Position numbers and translations under genes: made by a program. From Favolaschia claudopus (lineage: Eukaryota > Basidiomycota > Agaricomycetes > Agaricales > Mycenaceae): a stretch of DNA of 64,000 bases. Position 1 is the first letter of the stretch; every line of letters starts with the position of its first letter. Location of the stretch: contig JAWWNJ010000021.1 of the NCBI GenBank assembly GCA_037176885.1, positions 2,170,001 through 2,234,000 on the forward strand, read 5' to 3'. The notes beneath the pieces are model-generated. The model was not told where the DNA came from and made no database searches. It worked only from the letters and a program-made list of their open reading frames with translations. Below are positions 22,353 through 33,849 of the stretch, in pieces.

Positions 22353-22993
22353 TCAGAATACTGCCACATTAAGCCCGGCTTCCCACTTGCGCATTCTTCT
22401 CCAGTCAATGGCTTCATTAATTATGACTTTGGTCATATCTTCCCAATGCTCTTCCTTTTCGTACGCCATATCCTCCAAAGTGAGAACAACGGGCACGGCA
22501 CGCACCAACGTTGCTGTCCGTAAGGAGCTGGTTGCCTGTATAACCAGCAGAGCAGCTCCGATATGTCCATGGCGCTTTGCCAATCGTTCGCTTTCCACCA
22601 TATGAGAACCCACTTCATTGGTGTCGCCTCGCAAAAGATCTTGAAGGCGACACATATATCATGAATGCTGACGTCATGAAATGCAAAGGCGGTCTGAGGC
22701 AAGCTTGGATTATGTTTTCTCTCGATGATGCTCAAAACCATGAATTTCGTTCGATATCCGTGTGGAAATTTGAGGACAAGACCTGCGTGGACTTAGGAAT
22801 GTCGGGATATTAATCGAGTAAGTATACCCTGGACGCAAATCCACGTGCACAAGAAGGCGCCCATGCTCTTTCGCCTCAGAGAGTACGTCTTGTGCAGGCT
22901 GGGACACTCCGCGAGCACCATCGAAATCTGGGCTCCTTGCTTTTGACAGAACAGCCTGTGGCTCGGCCAATGGCGTCGTTGGCAATCTTTACT
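22353..22993 (-). pseudogene. MYND zinc-finger gene, 3' part
   Basis: Minus strand. An exon from 22993 begins after a TTGCAG acceptor with SKDCQRRHWPSHRLFC, the second half of a MYND finger (C-x3-C...H...C, protein-protein interaction). A 36-nt intron at 22792-22827 (GTATAC...CTAAG) joins in frame to a stretch reading KFPHGYRTKFMVLSI. Near 22635 the frame slips by one base (VAFK / DLLRGDTNEVG), then continues to EAIDWRRMRKWEAG and a stop at 22353. The first Cys pairs of the finger are not found upstream, so the gene is 5'-truncated or its first exon is unrecognised. Function unknown. Confidence 0.5.
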
Positions 22994-24171
22994 CTGCAAT
23001 GGTTTCTGTCTTTCAGAATGCTCAGGATACAGTTGAGAGGACCGTCCATCGGCGCATGATTTTCATGTACCTAAATTATTTCATGGAAATGTCCATGATT
23101 GTTCTCTTTCATGTATCCCAGAGAAATCAGGTCCCATTCAACGAATTTCACCCGATGCTCACCTCCTCAAAAAATCATGGAATATGACATCAAAATCGGA
23201 GGGTGGTGCTGCGCAGAAATCGAAAAAGGGTTGAAGTCCAAATGCCGAAATGCCGAGAAGTGACGTCAGAGCTCCACATCCGCAGCACATATACATACTG
23301 CGGACGACTTCGCACGTCCCTTGCCTCCTTAGTCCTACCACCACCACATCACCAGGATCAACCTCGACGCCGTCGCCGTCGTTGTCGTCACGTACCCACC
23401 ACTCTCGCCGCCGTCGCCTTCCTTCACTCCTTCAATGTGACTGTCAATGACTCGAGAACTCTGGCAGCGCCTCTACCTTCGACCCGCTTGCACCACCCCA
23501 CGGGCCACATACACCTTTTCCCCGCCCGCCGCCGCGGTTTCTTCTCCCGCAAATGCCCCGCAACTCGTCGAAGTGGGCGAGAAGATAAAAAGTGCGTCGT
23601 AGTACTACCCACCCCCTCACACTTTGCACTAACAACTTCCCTTACTCACTGTAGCAGCTACCCCTTTGCTATTTGCCTCGCCGTTGTCGTCGAGTTTACT
23701 CAACGAACAAGTCAGCGAGCGTCGATCCAAAGGTGTGTTTTGTTTATCTATTGTTTGTACCATACTTATCAACAATGTCCCCAGGTAGTCCGCCCGTGAA
23801 CTGGAGATCTTGTAGCAGGACTGGAGTTCCATCGCGCGCGGTGTTTCACACGTAGATAACACATGCATTGGTATATAGACCTTAATATCATCTCATTTCA
23901 TCCTGAATTTTGCTCCGTAACCCATTATTTTCATTGTCTCGTTCCATGATTTCGTGCTTGTTGAGGGAGCAATTCGGACTTGAGACTGATTTTCATGGAA
24001 TCGGTGCATTAAAAAGGCACATGAAAACGTCGAAAAAGAGTATGATTTTGTTCACGCGCTGGGACATGAATTTCAGGGAATGCTCGATGATTTTCAGTGT
24101 AAGAGGACATGAATTTCGGGGTACCAAGGTACATGATTTTCATGTGCCCCCAGTCTCACAGTGTATGGTAA
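22994..24171. other. Intergenic, pyrimidine-rich and catgatttcatg-rich
   Basis: 23200-23870 is strongly CT-rich with long but domainless open frames (plus 23203-23799). 23030-23180 and 23900-24150 hold many catgaatttc/catgattttcatg motifs that look like degenerate repeat DNA. A CACTGTGAG end (minus strand, about 24161) could be one terminus of another CACTG-type element; no partner end was found. Confidence 0.3.
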
Positions 24172-24621
24172 GAGCCTGTTCGGATCCGAGCTACCGTAGC
24201 TGGTAGCTGCTCGCAATTCCTTTATATGGTAATCGTGCAAACCCATCACTGCCAATCAATTTCCAAGAGTGTGACCACATTTTTTAGACAACCTCGGACT
24301 CTGACGCGCCGCTGACGCGCCTCGGACACTCGGGGAACCGTTTCTGTGCAGTCTTGGAGGATCGAGGTGCCCATGGGCTATCTTTTTGAGCTCACCTTGC
24401 CATTAAATTCGTTTGCGCTGCATTTCAGAGGAGGTCAGAGCCATTATCGCCTTGGGGCGGGATTTCGGCATACACAAAGCCGAAAAAATTTGGGCGGGGT
24501 GATGGCGGACGGTCACATTCGTGTAATTTCGTCACGGAAGCATGATGTTCCCAGGACTACCATATAAGGGAATCGCGAGCAGCTAAGTACCAGCTGCGGT
24601 AGCTCGTATCCGAACAGGCTC
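24172..24621. mobile_element. 450-bp Harbinger-type MITE
   Basis: Inverted ends GAGCCTGTTCGGAT, CGAGCTACCG, AGCTGGTA and ATTCC...ATATGGTA, about 60 bp per arm with small gaps. TAA lies at 24169-24171 and 24622-24624, again a TWA duplication. No relation in sequence to the GGCTCCATTCGG MITEs beyond the target preference. Confidence 0.8.
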
Positions 24622-24849
24622 TAAAGATCCTCCGCCCAAGCTATTATCTAATCTCCAACAAATGTTCTAGAGTATCTCTGCCTTTGATCTGCCTAATCAG
24701 CCTCCGCAGGATATGAGGATCCTCTCAGGGCTGAGCTTTGAGGACTCTGGCCACAAAAACTCTCTTTGTGCTGAAAACTTGTGAAAGACTGTATATTTTT
24801 GTATATGTACAACCACCACTCTAATCCACTTGCCAATATCATGTACTCG

Positions 24850-25383
24850 TATGGTGGGGGACGTGACTTCGTGACAAACTTTTACAGTGAACATTGTGAC
24901 GCTAATAACTCGTGTGACAGTCACCCGAATTTCTTGATATTGCATAAATGGCTTCCTTTTGAAGAGTAGTAGAAGAGATTGTATGGAGCAGATTTATTCC
25001 CCATTGACTTTCGTGATTTTGACCACAAATTTGGCCATCCTAAAGCGGAAATTGATCCGAAATGGCTCTGCCGGGGGCAATTTGATGGCCCATCAATACC
25101 CAATATGCCCCAAAAGAGTAGTTATCTGAGTATTGGGTCCAAAACAAACTTATAAGAGCTACTGAAAATTTCAAAAGCTCTCCCAACTTTTACCTCAACG
25201 GTACTTCCCCCCCTTGAAAACCTGTTTCTCCAGCAAAAATTTGGCCATTTCCCATCAAAGAGTTCCCACGGTCCAAAATTTCGGAAAACACCCACTCTTG
25301 GGTATTTCCAGTTGATCTGTGCCAGGTTTCAGGTCAAAATTTCAAAAATTCCGGTCTGACATGAAGTCACGTCCCCCACCATA
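24850..25383. mobile_element. 534-bp TA-flanked MITE
   Basis: Ends TATGGTGGGGGACGTGACTT and its reverse complement; TA may be the duplicated target. Interior non-coding. Confidence 0.7.
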
Positions 25384-26142
25384 GGCGTAGTACATTGAGC
25401 TGGAATAATGTTTAATTGAGTGAGATGCCACACGAGGATTTTGCGGTGTGGTCGCGGTCAAAGTAACATCGGCCCGGGTGGTCCTTGTGTGCCAATTGAC
25501 TTAGTCTTCTTATAATTGAGTACACTTGATCAATGCAATGTTTGACTTTGGTTTGACTCGGACTGACTCAGATAAGATAAGCGCCCACCGCGGTCCGCGC
25601 TTACAATGAGAATTCAATTGTGACGATCTTGTGACCGCCTGTCACAACTGGTTTTCGTCGCGGCACTGTGAATCGAACGGTAATTATCCACTTGTCATTT
25701 AGTAGTGCGGACCTGACTTGGGCGCTCAAGGTTTCCGTCACAGCACCTCGAACTCCACCCCCCTCCAAACGGCGGATAATATATCAATCGCCCAATCAGG
25801 ATCATTTGCGGGACGCCTTACTGGAGGGCGGTTCTTCTTACTCGCAACTATCGGGCCAAGGTGTAATAATATCTATGAACATTGATTTTCGGCTCACAAA
25901 ATTCAAGGTCCAAATAGCACTTCCGAGCAAATCCAGTTTTTTGCGATAAATGACTGCAGTCTCAACGACTTGCTCGCTGATCGGAGGTTTCAGGGCTTCG
26001 TTTGTGACCCAGCAAATGCTTGTCTGGGCTCGCTCGTCATTGAAGCTGGCAACTACCGAATCCGGTATGAACGAAAATCGAAGTGGCTAGCTGGCTAGGA
26101 AGCTCCGACTGCGTCGGAAGACACCTTGCTTGAGAGAAAACA
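25384..26142. other. Intergenic with a possible upstream exon
   Basis: A plus-strand open segment at about 25953-26063 (LNDLLADRRFQGFVCDPANA) runs into cggtatgaacgaaaatcga at 26063, which matches the left end of the MULE family found at 28.4 and 53.4 kb. It may be an exon of the downstream fragment broken by a MULE remnant. Confidence 0.3.
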
Positions 26143-26619
26143 ATGTTTCATTGTATCAAGATAGATGAATTCGGCAATATATTATTACAGGGAATCCTGA
26201 AAATAATGACAATCACGAATACTTACATACGGCCCTCCGGGCATCCCTGGTACCGTGGACCCGGCAAAGACTGGGTGGCTCGACCGACGCGGGTTTTTCA
26301 AGATATATGGCACCTCATGCATCGATTGACAAAGCATATCGGTCAAGAACATTCATTGGGAAAAGATTTCTCCAGGAACTTTCGCGATGCAATATTTGTT
26401 CCGGACAAGATCGACAAAACTCAAGTTGAAGCCGTGTTGCGAGCGGATGATATGACTTGGGAACAGGCTGTACGGAGCGAACCTGCTTCTCTTATGTTGC
26501 CGCACATTTCTAGTCGCAACACAAACTTTCCACATCTCAAAGGCAGCGCAGTCAATCAAGTGGACGACGAGCTCAACGGCATTGATTTTGATGCCCTCAA
26601 AGCCAGTGTTGGCCCTTGA
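26143..26619 (+). CDS. Fragment of exonuclease-associated mushroom family
   Basis: ATG at 26143, but the recognisable part begins YIRPSGHPWYRGPGKDWVA and continues TRVFQDIWHLMHRLTKHI, FRDAIFVPDKIDKTQVE, DDMTWEQAVR to a stop at 26617-26619. The RVF.D.(F/W)H.M.R and AIFV.D..D motifs are ones I associate with the middle of the large RNase D-like exonuclease genes repeated in agaricomycetes (compare the 5.7-8 kb gene). The exonuclease domain itself is not seen here. Probably one exon of a decayed copy. Confidence 0.45.
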   Translation: MFHCIKIDEFGNILLQGILKIMTITNTYIRPSGHPWYRGPGKDWVARPTRVFQDIWHLMHRLTKHIGQEHSLGKDFSRNFRDAIFVPDKIDKTQVEAVLRADDMTWEQAVRSEPASLMLPHISSRNTNFPHLKGSAVNQVDDELNGIDFDALKASVGP

Positions 26620-28145
26620 GTTTAGCTTTTGATTTCAAGTTGATCCTCATTCTCATCCGACAAACCCGCAGTTGTCTCGCGTTTCTTATACCCAACAATG
26701 CTCCAGCGCCGCCTGCTTGTACGTCCCTTTTTCTAAATACTTACCGTCCTTGAGCCAGTTCAACAGGTTCATAATTTACACGACCGATTCGTATATAGTA
26801 TACCAACGACGATAATTATCGTGCAATTCTTCTCGTGAGTCGACTGCGCACCCGTTCGTCAACAAATCTGAACTGTTTGTAGGTATAAACTTTCATGCAC
26901 CTCGCTACGGATACCCTATCAAGACTTAATCTACTGTCGTGTTGGTTTCTTGGAATACTGGTAAGTTCACGCTTTCGGACGTACCAACATAAACTGATCA
27001 TTCACTTTCTTCGCTTCAGCTATGAGGAATGACTGCTTTGCATTTCACTCTGTGCTGATATCGTACCCAACTGTACATGTTGTCCGTCGTTACGTGAATA
27101 TTATGGATTTTTAACGCCTCATTTGCCGCGAAAATTATATATTCTTTGAGTACTTTGACAACTATAACAACTATGAGTGCTATGACTCTGCCGACTCTGA
27201 GCTACTCTGAGTGTCTATGGCGCTAACTTCCCACCACCCAGGTTTCTATGGCGTTGAGTCTTCTGCTTTGACTGCTCTGACGTCTTTCTAGCGCTCTAGC
27301 GGTCTCTGGCGGTCTCTGCCGCAATTTCAGTTTTTCCTGATCAGTGACTAGATATGAAAGGGGAGGAGAGGAGGATAAACTCTGCCTCCTAAACAGGCTA
27401 TTGCATCGAAAATAAAAAAATAAAAATGCCGTATCAAGTGCGTACATTTGTATGGTTGACTTGAGACTCACACTAGAGTAAGTAGAAGCTCATTCACTGG
27501 CCAAAAGCTACAGCATGAGATAGCTTCAAAGGAACTGTAATCCTAGGCTTACAGAAGGTGATAGAAAATTCAAACGTGGCCCAGTAAACAGACCTAGCAT
27601 GGATTCCCGAGTACAACAGAGACTGAATGAAACAATATTGAAATCTCCTCACCTATTTTTTGCCTCACCTCAGGCTGCATCACTGGAAAGCCCAGAAGCA
27701 ATGAGGAAAAGAAGTTTGATTGTGACTAGAGCGAGAGAATCTCGTGAGTTTGAGCAGACAAAGAGCTCAGAACAAATTGAGTGTTGCTAATATTTTCTTG
27801 GAGCATCCGGAGGAGCGGGAGATGCCCATTTCGCGGCAACAGAGGGGGATGATAAAAATGCAGAATTTATTCAAATCGCGAGCATTCTGGCCGTCCCAGC
27901 ATGAGAAAACACGCAATTAAATAACTTAGATATCGTATCTGTACAGCCCAAGCAAAATCAGAGGTCTGCAAGCCCGTAGGGTCGAGAAATCGTGGACGAA
28001 AGACAGAAGGTTGTTAAGTGTTACGGTTGTGACCCTGTCACACTCAGCCTCGGTACGTACTTACCGGGATGTCTCGCGGTGTGTGAAACGTGGCTGTGCA
28101 CTCAACATGTTGAGTGGACCCAGCTGATCGGTCGGTTAACCCCTA
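26620..28145. other. Intergenic, no supported gene
   Basis: Contains a 63-codon ATG frame (27599-27790) without domain, and at 28097-28140 a segment resembling 12030-12066. Nothing else recognised. Confidence 0.25.
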
Positions 28146-29250
28146 TTAGGTCCGTCCGCCCGTTTGGACAGATTTACCCTATGAATTTTCGGCGTTTAGA
28201 GGCAGATTTACCCTATTCCGGACGGACATATGACAAAATATTCGATTTTCGGCCTATTTTCCGGTGTTTTTCTTCCGTTTTTGCGCTGGCGCCTGAATTT
28301 TGCCTGTTTCCCATCGTTTCCCGGCGTTTTCAGGCTGATGTGGTCACCTTTGCTTCAACATGGGTTGGTAAAATTTTCTCAACTGCCGGCATGAGGTTGA
28401 AAAATGGACCTTGGGCCCCCAGATTTACCGGTATGAACGAAAATCGAAAACGAAAACGCGGCTAGCTGATAATGATCAGGCGGCCTTCCAGGCCATCAAG
28501 TCCATCAATTGCCAGCATTCAGAAACGAAAATGACCGGGCAAAGAAGCCGAGAGGATTGGATTGATGTCACAGTCACTGTATATATCAATGTACGTGGTC
28601 TATTGTGTCATCGGCCGCTTGCCGAACGCGTCCGAGTGGCTGTACCAGGTCACGCACACGGCGTGTCTTACTTAGCACTTAATTGAAGAGTGAAGATCAC
28701 TCCACTTCAAAATCATAAAATAGAAATTTTTACGATACCCAAGTGTGAGATTCGTGGCAAACATGATACTTATAGACAAACACTAAAGGTATGTAAATAG
28801 GAAACAAGAATGGACTACATAAAGTAAACAAATATTATTATTTTATATTTATCTGTTAATTTGTGTTGGCTGCCGGCAGTAGCTAAGTTGCACGAGCATC
28901 TCAATTTGCGGAGGGAAAAAACGCAATTTCGGTTATTTTTAAGTAGTAGCCGAGCATCGGAACGGGACCAACATGAGACCGTGACCCTTGGCGTCATAGA
29001 GCCGACCTTGACTTGTTCCGTGCCGACTGCTTCATTTTCGTTTCTGAACCTGCTGCCGACGGGCACCACCGGCCATCTATCGGCTATTCTATATATAGTC
29101 GTTTTCGTTTTCGTTTCTAGTATATACTCCAGATTTACCCTATACCCGGACGGACCTAGCTCGAATTCAGGCAGATTTACCCTACTTATTTTCCGGACGG
29201 AAAATCGCGATTTTTGAAGGCAGATTTACCCTATTCCGGACGGACCTAGT
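28146..29250. mobile_element. Iteron-bearing element split by a MULE
   Basis: Inverted edge sequence AGGTCCGTCCG (28148) and CGGACGGACCT (29236). Five direct copies of a CAGATTTACCCTAT-type motif, several followed by TCCGGACGGAC, lie near 28169, 28202, 29130, 29174 and 29220. The copy at the centre is cut by the MULE at 28429-29129. Class unknown; no protein seen. Confidence 0.4.
28429..29129. mobile_element. 701-bp MULE-like element, copy 1
   Basis: Flanked by an exact 9-bp duplication CAGATTTAC (28420-28428 and 29130-29138). Ends CGGTATGAACGAAAATCG and, inverted, GAGTATATACTAGAAACG, each followed by AAAACGAAAACG. Copy 2 (53411-55020) has the same ends and its own 9-bp duplication. Nine-bp duplications and these terminal arms fit the Mutator superfamily; no transposase is present, so it is non-autonomous. 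Confidence 0.8.
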
Positions 29251-29528
29251 AGGTAGTGACCGGGGGCCTGTTGGTCGTTGTCTACAAAAGCGACGGTTCG
29301 AGACATTCGGGTCAGGTTTTGGTGCTCGGAGCCCTTCGGACATTGATAAGGCTTAGGTACTACGTAGAGAGCAACCAAGTACGGTTGCCCCACGTGATTT
29401 AGCCTTTTCGAGAAGATATAGTCCGTTCGTCGTATGCTAAGAAGAAAATAGAAAATCTGGCTCAACAGATCTGAGGAGAGTCACATCTACGATGTCCCTA
29501 AACTTGGACTTGAGAGAAATTGAAAGAC

Positions 29529-30378
29529 TATGGTGCGCTCGGCCTAAACACCACCAAACAAGAACGAAATTTATTCCACCTGATCAAAACCTTCCCACGA
29601 CTGATCCTCTGGCCAAAACACTCCGATTAGATAGTAGTACAATCCCTCAAGAGGTCTTCTTCATCCGCTCAAAACTCACAATAAATACTTTTTCCGAGAC
29701 CCAACACTGTAGCGCACCACGTGACTCGGTGATGGCCGCTGTCCTTCGCGCGCGGAAAACCCAGCAAAGTTGAGAAGAGCTGAGGTCCAGGGGGCACCAC
29801 AATGGTCAATTTTTGGTATACATACTACAGCATAATGATTTGGCTAGCCTGGTGATATTTCAAGGAATTCAGGCCAAAAGCAAGAATAAATATGTATTAT
29901 TTAGCAACAATTTAGCAAATTATTATGTTTCTCGGGGGAATGGGACACAGTCTACAAGCAACGCGACCTGGGTGAGGGACTTGAACCGCATTTGGCGTGG
30001 CCTTCGCGCTCCGTGAAGATAGAAACTCCCCCGACGCCTCCCACCGACCTCTGACAGGCTGGTTATGGACTCTGAGACAGTATCTGCAACCATAAGGGAG
30101 TTCAAGGCCATCTAGAGGGCATTCTGAGAGGGGGGACTTGGGTTTTCCGCCCGCAAAGGGCAGACAGCGGCCATCACCGAGTCACATGGTGCGCTACAGT
30201 GTTGGGTCAATTGACAATAGCGTTTTCTCTTTTTCCGCGGGGCCGATTTGAGACATCAGTGATGCAAACAATCAATCAGTCATGTGAGCTTACGAAACAT
30301 GCCTAATTTAGGTCACCACTGATCTACATAATACTCCCTCATTTTATATGCTCTCAGAGACCTCTGTGACCTCTGCTA
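29529..30378 (-). repeat. LTR-like repeat, copy with nested insert
   Basis: 29529-29696 and 30238-30378 together match the inverted 12.07-12.37 kb copy. On the minus strand the TATA-like catataaaatgag is at about 30345. The insert at 29697-30228 with its duplicated target separates the halves. Confidence 0.5.
29697..30228. mobile_element. 532-bp MULE-like non-autonomous element nested in the LTR-like repeat
   Basis: CTTTTTCCG is duplicated exactly at 29688-29696 and 30229-30237; the 12-kb copy shows the corresponding empty site. Long inverted arms (GACCCAACACTGTAGCGC, then ACCA and GTGACTCGGTGATGG) total about 46 bp with one mismatch. The right arm stops about 20 bases before the duplication. 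Nine-bp duplication suggests a MULE-type transposase. Confidence 0.7.
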
Positions 30379-30683
30379 CACCAATTGAGACTAAGCCTGA
30401 GAATCCCCGCGGCGACGCGCCCCGGCGAGTGCAGCGAGCGGCAATGCGGCGCCGTCGGCCTGGAAAGCAGCAAGGTGAGTGCAGGACTCTTGCGTGGCGA
30501 AGGCACGGGTCCCATAGCTCGTCCAGGAAAAAAAAATCAAGGCTCAGGCTGTACGCGTCACGATGAGAGGGTGTGATTATCGCGCACACGTGATCCGATA
30601 CTTTTTCCGCATTTGGCAAGCCCCACACTTTTCAAAAAATCCGAACCACCACAACAACTCGCTCAACTCTAACCACTCGTAAC
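30379..30683. other. Leader region of the Tc1-like transposase, interrupted by hAT
   Basis: Left of the hAT insertion, ending ctaaccactcgtaac; this continues after the insertion at 31864. Contains no gene; probably the 5' end of the Tc1-like element, but its inverted repeat was not identified. Confidence 0.3.
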
Positions 30684-31695
30684 TAGTGTTGTTCGGGTCG
30701 GGTCGTGCCGCCAAGCCCGGGCTTGGCGGAGGGTCAGGGTCGCGACCCGGGTCGGGGAGGTAAAAATTTTATTACACCTCAGAACATGCAATAGAACATT
30801 GATTTCTTTGAACAGAAGTTCAATGAATGCGCTAACCGTTGAAAATCACCAGAAACACAAGCAACATCTCTGTTCAAACACGATCTGCACTGAGTTCGCT
30901 GATTGTAGTGCCCAAACAGGAAGTCGTCAGAAACACATCCCGAACAGCCACATTTTCACCTACTTTGCATGAGAATACACTCGGTTTGGCGAAAGAGTTC
31001 AGTGCGGTGCAAGTGCGGTGCCAGGGAGTGTTGGGATGCGTACGCCGGTCACTTTCGGAACCGTGGAAGTAATAGTTCAAGTCACAACAGCGCTACCAGT
31101 GCGCTACCTCTGTTAACCCTTGAGACCACTATGCCTGTCCTAGACTGCATTTTGATTGGGCCTGTAAACTGCTGTTAGCATGACTCAGACGCCTTGACGC
31201 ATGAAGACCCTGCAACCTCGGTCTGTAGGACTTGAATCCGGACTGTCGAAAAATCGACTCGCACACCCAGTTTTTTGCGCCCGTTTGTTTGCGCGCAATC
31301 ATCGTGGAACTAAACCTCAATTAGCCCGACATTTCATCGAAACACTGTCACGTACCCATTTTGATTTTTTTTGTCTTCCTTTTCAATCAGCATCAACCTG
31401 ATCAGAAATGATGAGTCGTTGTGACCTGATTCTGGCTGAGAAATAGTCTCAACCTGAACTCGAACTGCATATCAAGTTTTGGTGAGTTCGGCCTATCAAG
31501 TAAATGGTGAATACTTACACAGTTCACTCCAACCCCATCAAAATTCCTGGGTCCGACCCCGGGTCGGCAATCCGGGTCTCGGGTCTCTCAGACATTGAGA
31601 CCCGACCCGCGACGGGCCTGGGCCGGGTCGGGTTGGGCTTGAAAGCCCGGGCTTGGGTCGGGTCTCGGGTCTTTGACCCGACCCGAACAACACTA
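30684..31695. mobile_element. 1.0-kb hAT-like non-autonomous element
   Basis: Ends TAGTGTTGTTCGGGTCGGG and its reverse complement; subterminal GGGTCGGG/CCCGACCC and CCCGGGCTTGG motifs. The 8-bp CTCGTAAC occurs immediately left (30676-30683) and again at 31864-31871, just beyond a later MITE. Eight-bp duplication and the TAGTGTTG terminus fit hAT. No transposase frame. Confidence 0.75.
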
Positions 31696-31861
31696 CAGTC
31701 AAAGCTGTCATAACCCATAGCCCTCGGGAGAGCTAAAAAGCTATGGGATATGACAGATTGATGGGTTAGCCCAGCCAAAAACCGGTCAAAAACCCCCAAA
31801 AATGTATGGGTTAAGGGAGATTATGGGTTAAGGGAGCTATGGGTTATGACAGCTTCCACTG
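31696..31861. mobile_element. 166-bp TA-type MITE at the hAT right edge
   Basis: Inverted ends CAGTcaAAGCTGTCATAACC / its complement with CACTG, continuing CCATAGC. Preceded by TA (end of the hAT) and followed by CA, one change from a TA duplication. Placing it as a later insertion explains why the hAT duplication is displaced by this distance. Confidence 0.7.
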
Positions 31862-31885
31862 CACTCGTAACTCATCCTCACCATC

Positions 31886-32566
31886 ATGTCTGACACCACC
31901 GCCTCAAAAAAGGCTGCGATAGTGGCCCTCAAGGAGGCAGGGTTCTCGAACAGGGCTGTAGCTGAAAAAGAGAATGTTGCGCCCTCTACCGTCTCCCTAA
32001 TCAACAACCGGTACGGTCCAACTCACCATTTCAACGCAAAAACATCCAGGCCTGGTCGCCCACGTAAAATGGATGACAGGGACACCCGTACCGCCCTCCG
32101 AATGCTCTCATCGGGCCAAGCCAAGAATGTCACAGACTTGCAACGGAGGTTTTTTTCCGCATTTGCATGTCGATACGATCAATGCAAGGCTCCGGGAGCA
32201 CGGATTGGGTGCCTATGTACGTCAATCCAAGCCTCTGTTGAAGCCAGCACACAAGAAAAAGCGAATGGACTGGGCGGAGCACCATTGTTATTGGACAGGG
32301 GAGGACTGGCGAGCCGTGATATTTTCAGACGAGTCCAAGTTCAATATTTTTTGGCTCGGATGGGCGGCAGTGGTGTTGGATGGAGCGAGGGAAAGCAAAC
32401 GACCCCAGATATACCACTCAAGCATGGGGGCGGCCGCGGGAGCGTTATGGTCTGGGGCTGTGTCACCCGACATGGCACTCTTGACTTTCCGCCGCAACGT
32501 GCGCGCCCGATAAGGGAATTTGATCGCGGCAGAATTCCTCGGCGATCAAATATATTTTCACTGTAG
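31886..32566 (+). pseudogene. Tc1/mariner transposase, frameshifted and truncated
   Basis: ATG at 31886. Residues 1-60 form the paired-like HTH (AAIVALKEAGFSNRAVAEK, APSTVSLINNRYG), then GRPRKMDDRD. A run of T at about 32151 shifts the frame into HVDTINARLREHGLGAYV, KKKRMDWAEHHCYW and the first catalytic motif VIFSDESKFNIF. Two more shifts are needed to read SDGRQWCW and then KHGGGRGSVMVWGCVTR. The second Asp and final catalytic residue are not found before the match ends near 32470. Dead copy. Confidence 0.75.
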
Positions 32567-33448
32567 ATCAATGTGAGACGTCGAGCCTCGAGGGCGTAAT
32601 GTTATGCTAAAAGAAATGGGTCAACCAATTGCTGTGTAGTATAGAGGTTTGTAGGTGGATATAGGAGATTCGAATTTGTCGGAAAAATGTAGTTTTGCTT
32701 GTGGTGGCTTGGGCTGGGTCCCAACTTGGCCAAGTCACTACAAGGTCGTAAGCGGAGCGTGGCTTATGACGCATAGTTTCGGGATTATGGAGTCTTCTAC
32801 TCCACCCCGAGGCTCAAAAGCCACTCCAACGGATTACCCTATCTCAAGCCGCTGCAAGGTCGCAATCCACCACACCCATCTATATACCAATCCCTTTAGG
32901 CGCATAGTTGCCCTCAATTCACAACAAAAACAAGGATATTGAATGAGCAATTGTTATATTTCATCTGCAGATCAAAAACAAGGATATGATTTAATTACTG
33001 GACCGTGTCCCTCCTTCCGGCGTACGTCGAAGTCAGGTCACTCGTTCAATACCAGCTGTTGTTTTGCAATGAATTTCTCGTCTGCGTAATCACTGTTTAA
33101 ACCATTCTCTTTTCCCACCCGTTCTGAAGGCTGTTTGGCCATTTAATTGAATCAGTAAATAATCGGTGATTCACGTTGAGACGCTGATTGTTTAAACAAA
33201 CTTAGTATGGTTACTGCGCCTCAGTACGCCTCGTTCGAGACTTCGCTAGTCTGGTCGGTATGACCTGGCCCCCGAAATCCGGTCTTCCGAAACCCGTCAC
33301 CAGCGGCAATACCACAATATCCTTGGACGATATCCTTCGTCTTCTTGACGACCCCCCTGCCGTCAGTGACACTTTTGGCAATCATAACACCCACCACAAC
33401 CAATAACTAAGTATAACCAGCCTATAATCACCCTATAACTGCTATAAT
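32567..33448. other. Intergenic, no supported gene
   Basis: Short frames without domains. Ends at the 43-bp block also found at 2990-3032. Confidence 0.25.
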
Positions 33449-33491
33449 CGGTTATAATCGGTTATATCGGACTTTCGATTTTTGCGACATT
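33449..33491. repeat. 43-bp block shared exactly with 2990-3032
   Basis: Both copies read cggttataatcgg through actttcgatttttgcgacatt without a difference. The left flank here has further gttataatcg-like repeats. Probably a terminus or solo fragment of a mobile element. Confidence 0.5.
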
Positions 33492-33849
33492 CTTTCTCTT
33501 CACGACTGAGTTCTCTTATTAATTACTAGCAGTTACCCGTGCTACGCCACGATGTGATCCGGGTACAAAGGAAAGGCCCAACTCAGAGCACGACGCAGAA
33601 GATTTTTCAATTGCAATTGTGTTACAAATACATCGATATTCAAGTTCTATGTAGCGAGGGCACCGAGCTCAAATACATAGAGCGTCTGTCTAGGAGAGAC
33701 TATATTCAAGTCTGGTTTATTCAATAATGTCTAGTACCACCAGTGCGACGACCACTCGAAGTCCCTTACCCCTTGTCCTCCTGCTTGTTTGCGTGGTAAT
33801 CAAGCTTGTGCTTCTTCAAATTCGGCTCGGAAGAGCCAGTGCTGGACTG

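Noticed and set aside
23203..23799. 198-codon open frame
   Set aside because: No ATG-led conserved domain; composition reflects a CT-rich promoter-like tract.
28411..28686. Coding frame within the MULE at 28.4-28.7 kb
   Set aside because: The frame covers the element terminus and is not conserved as protein in copy 2.
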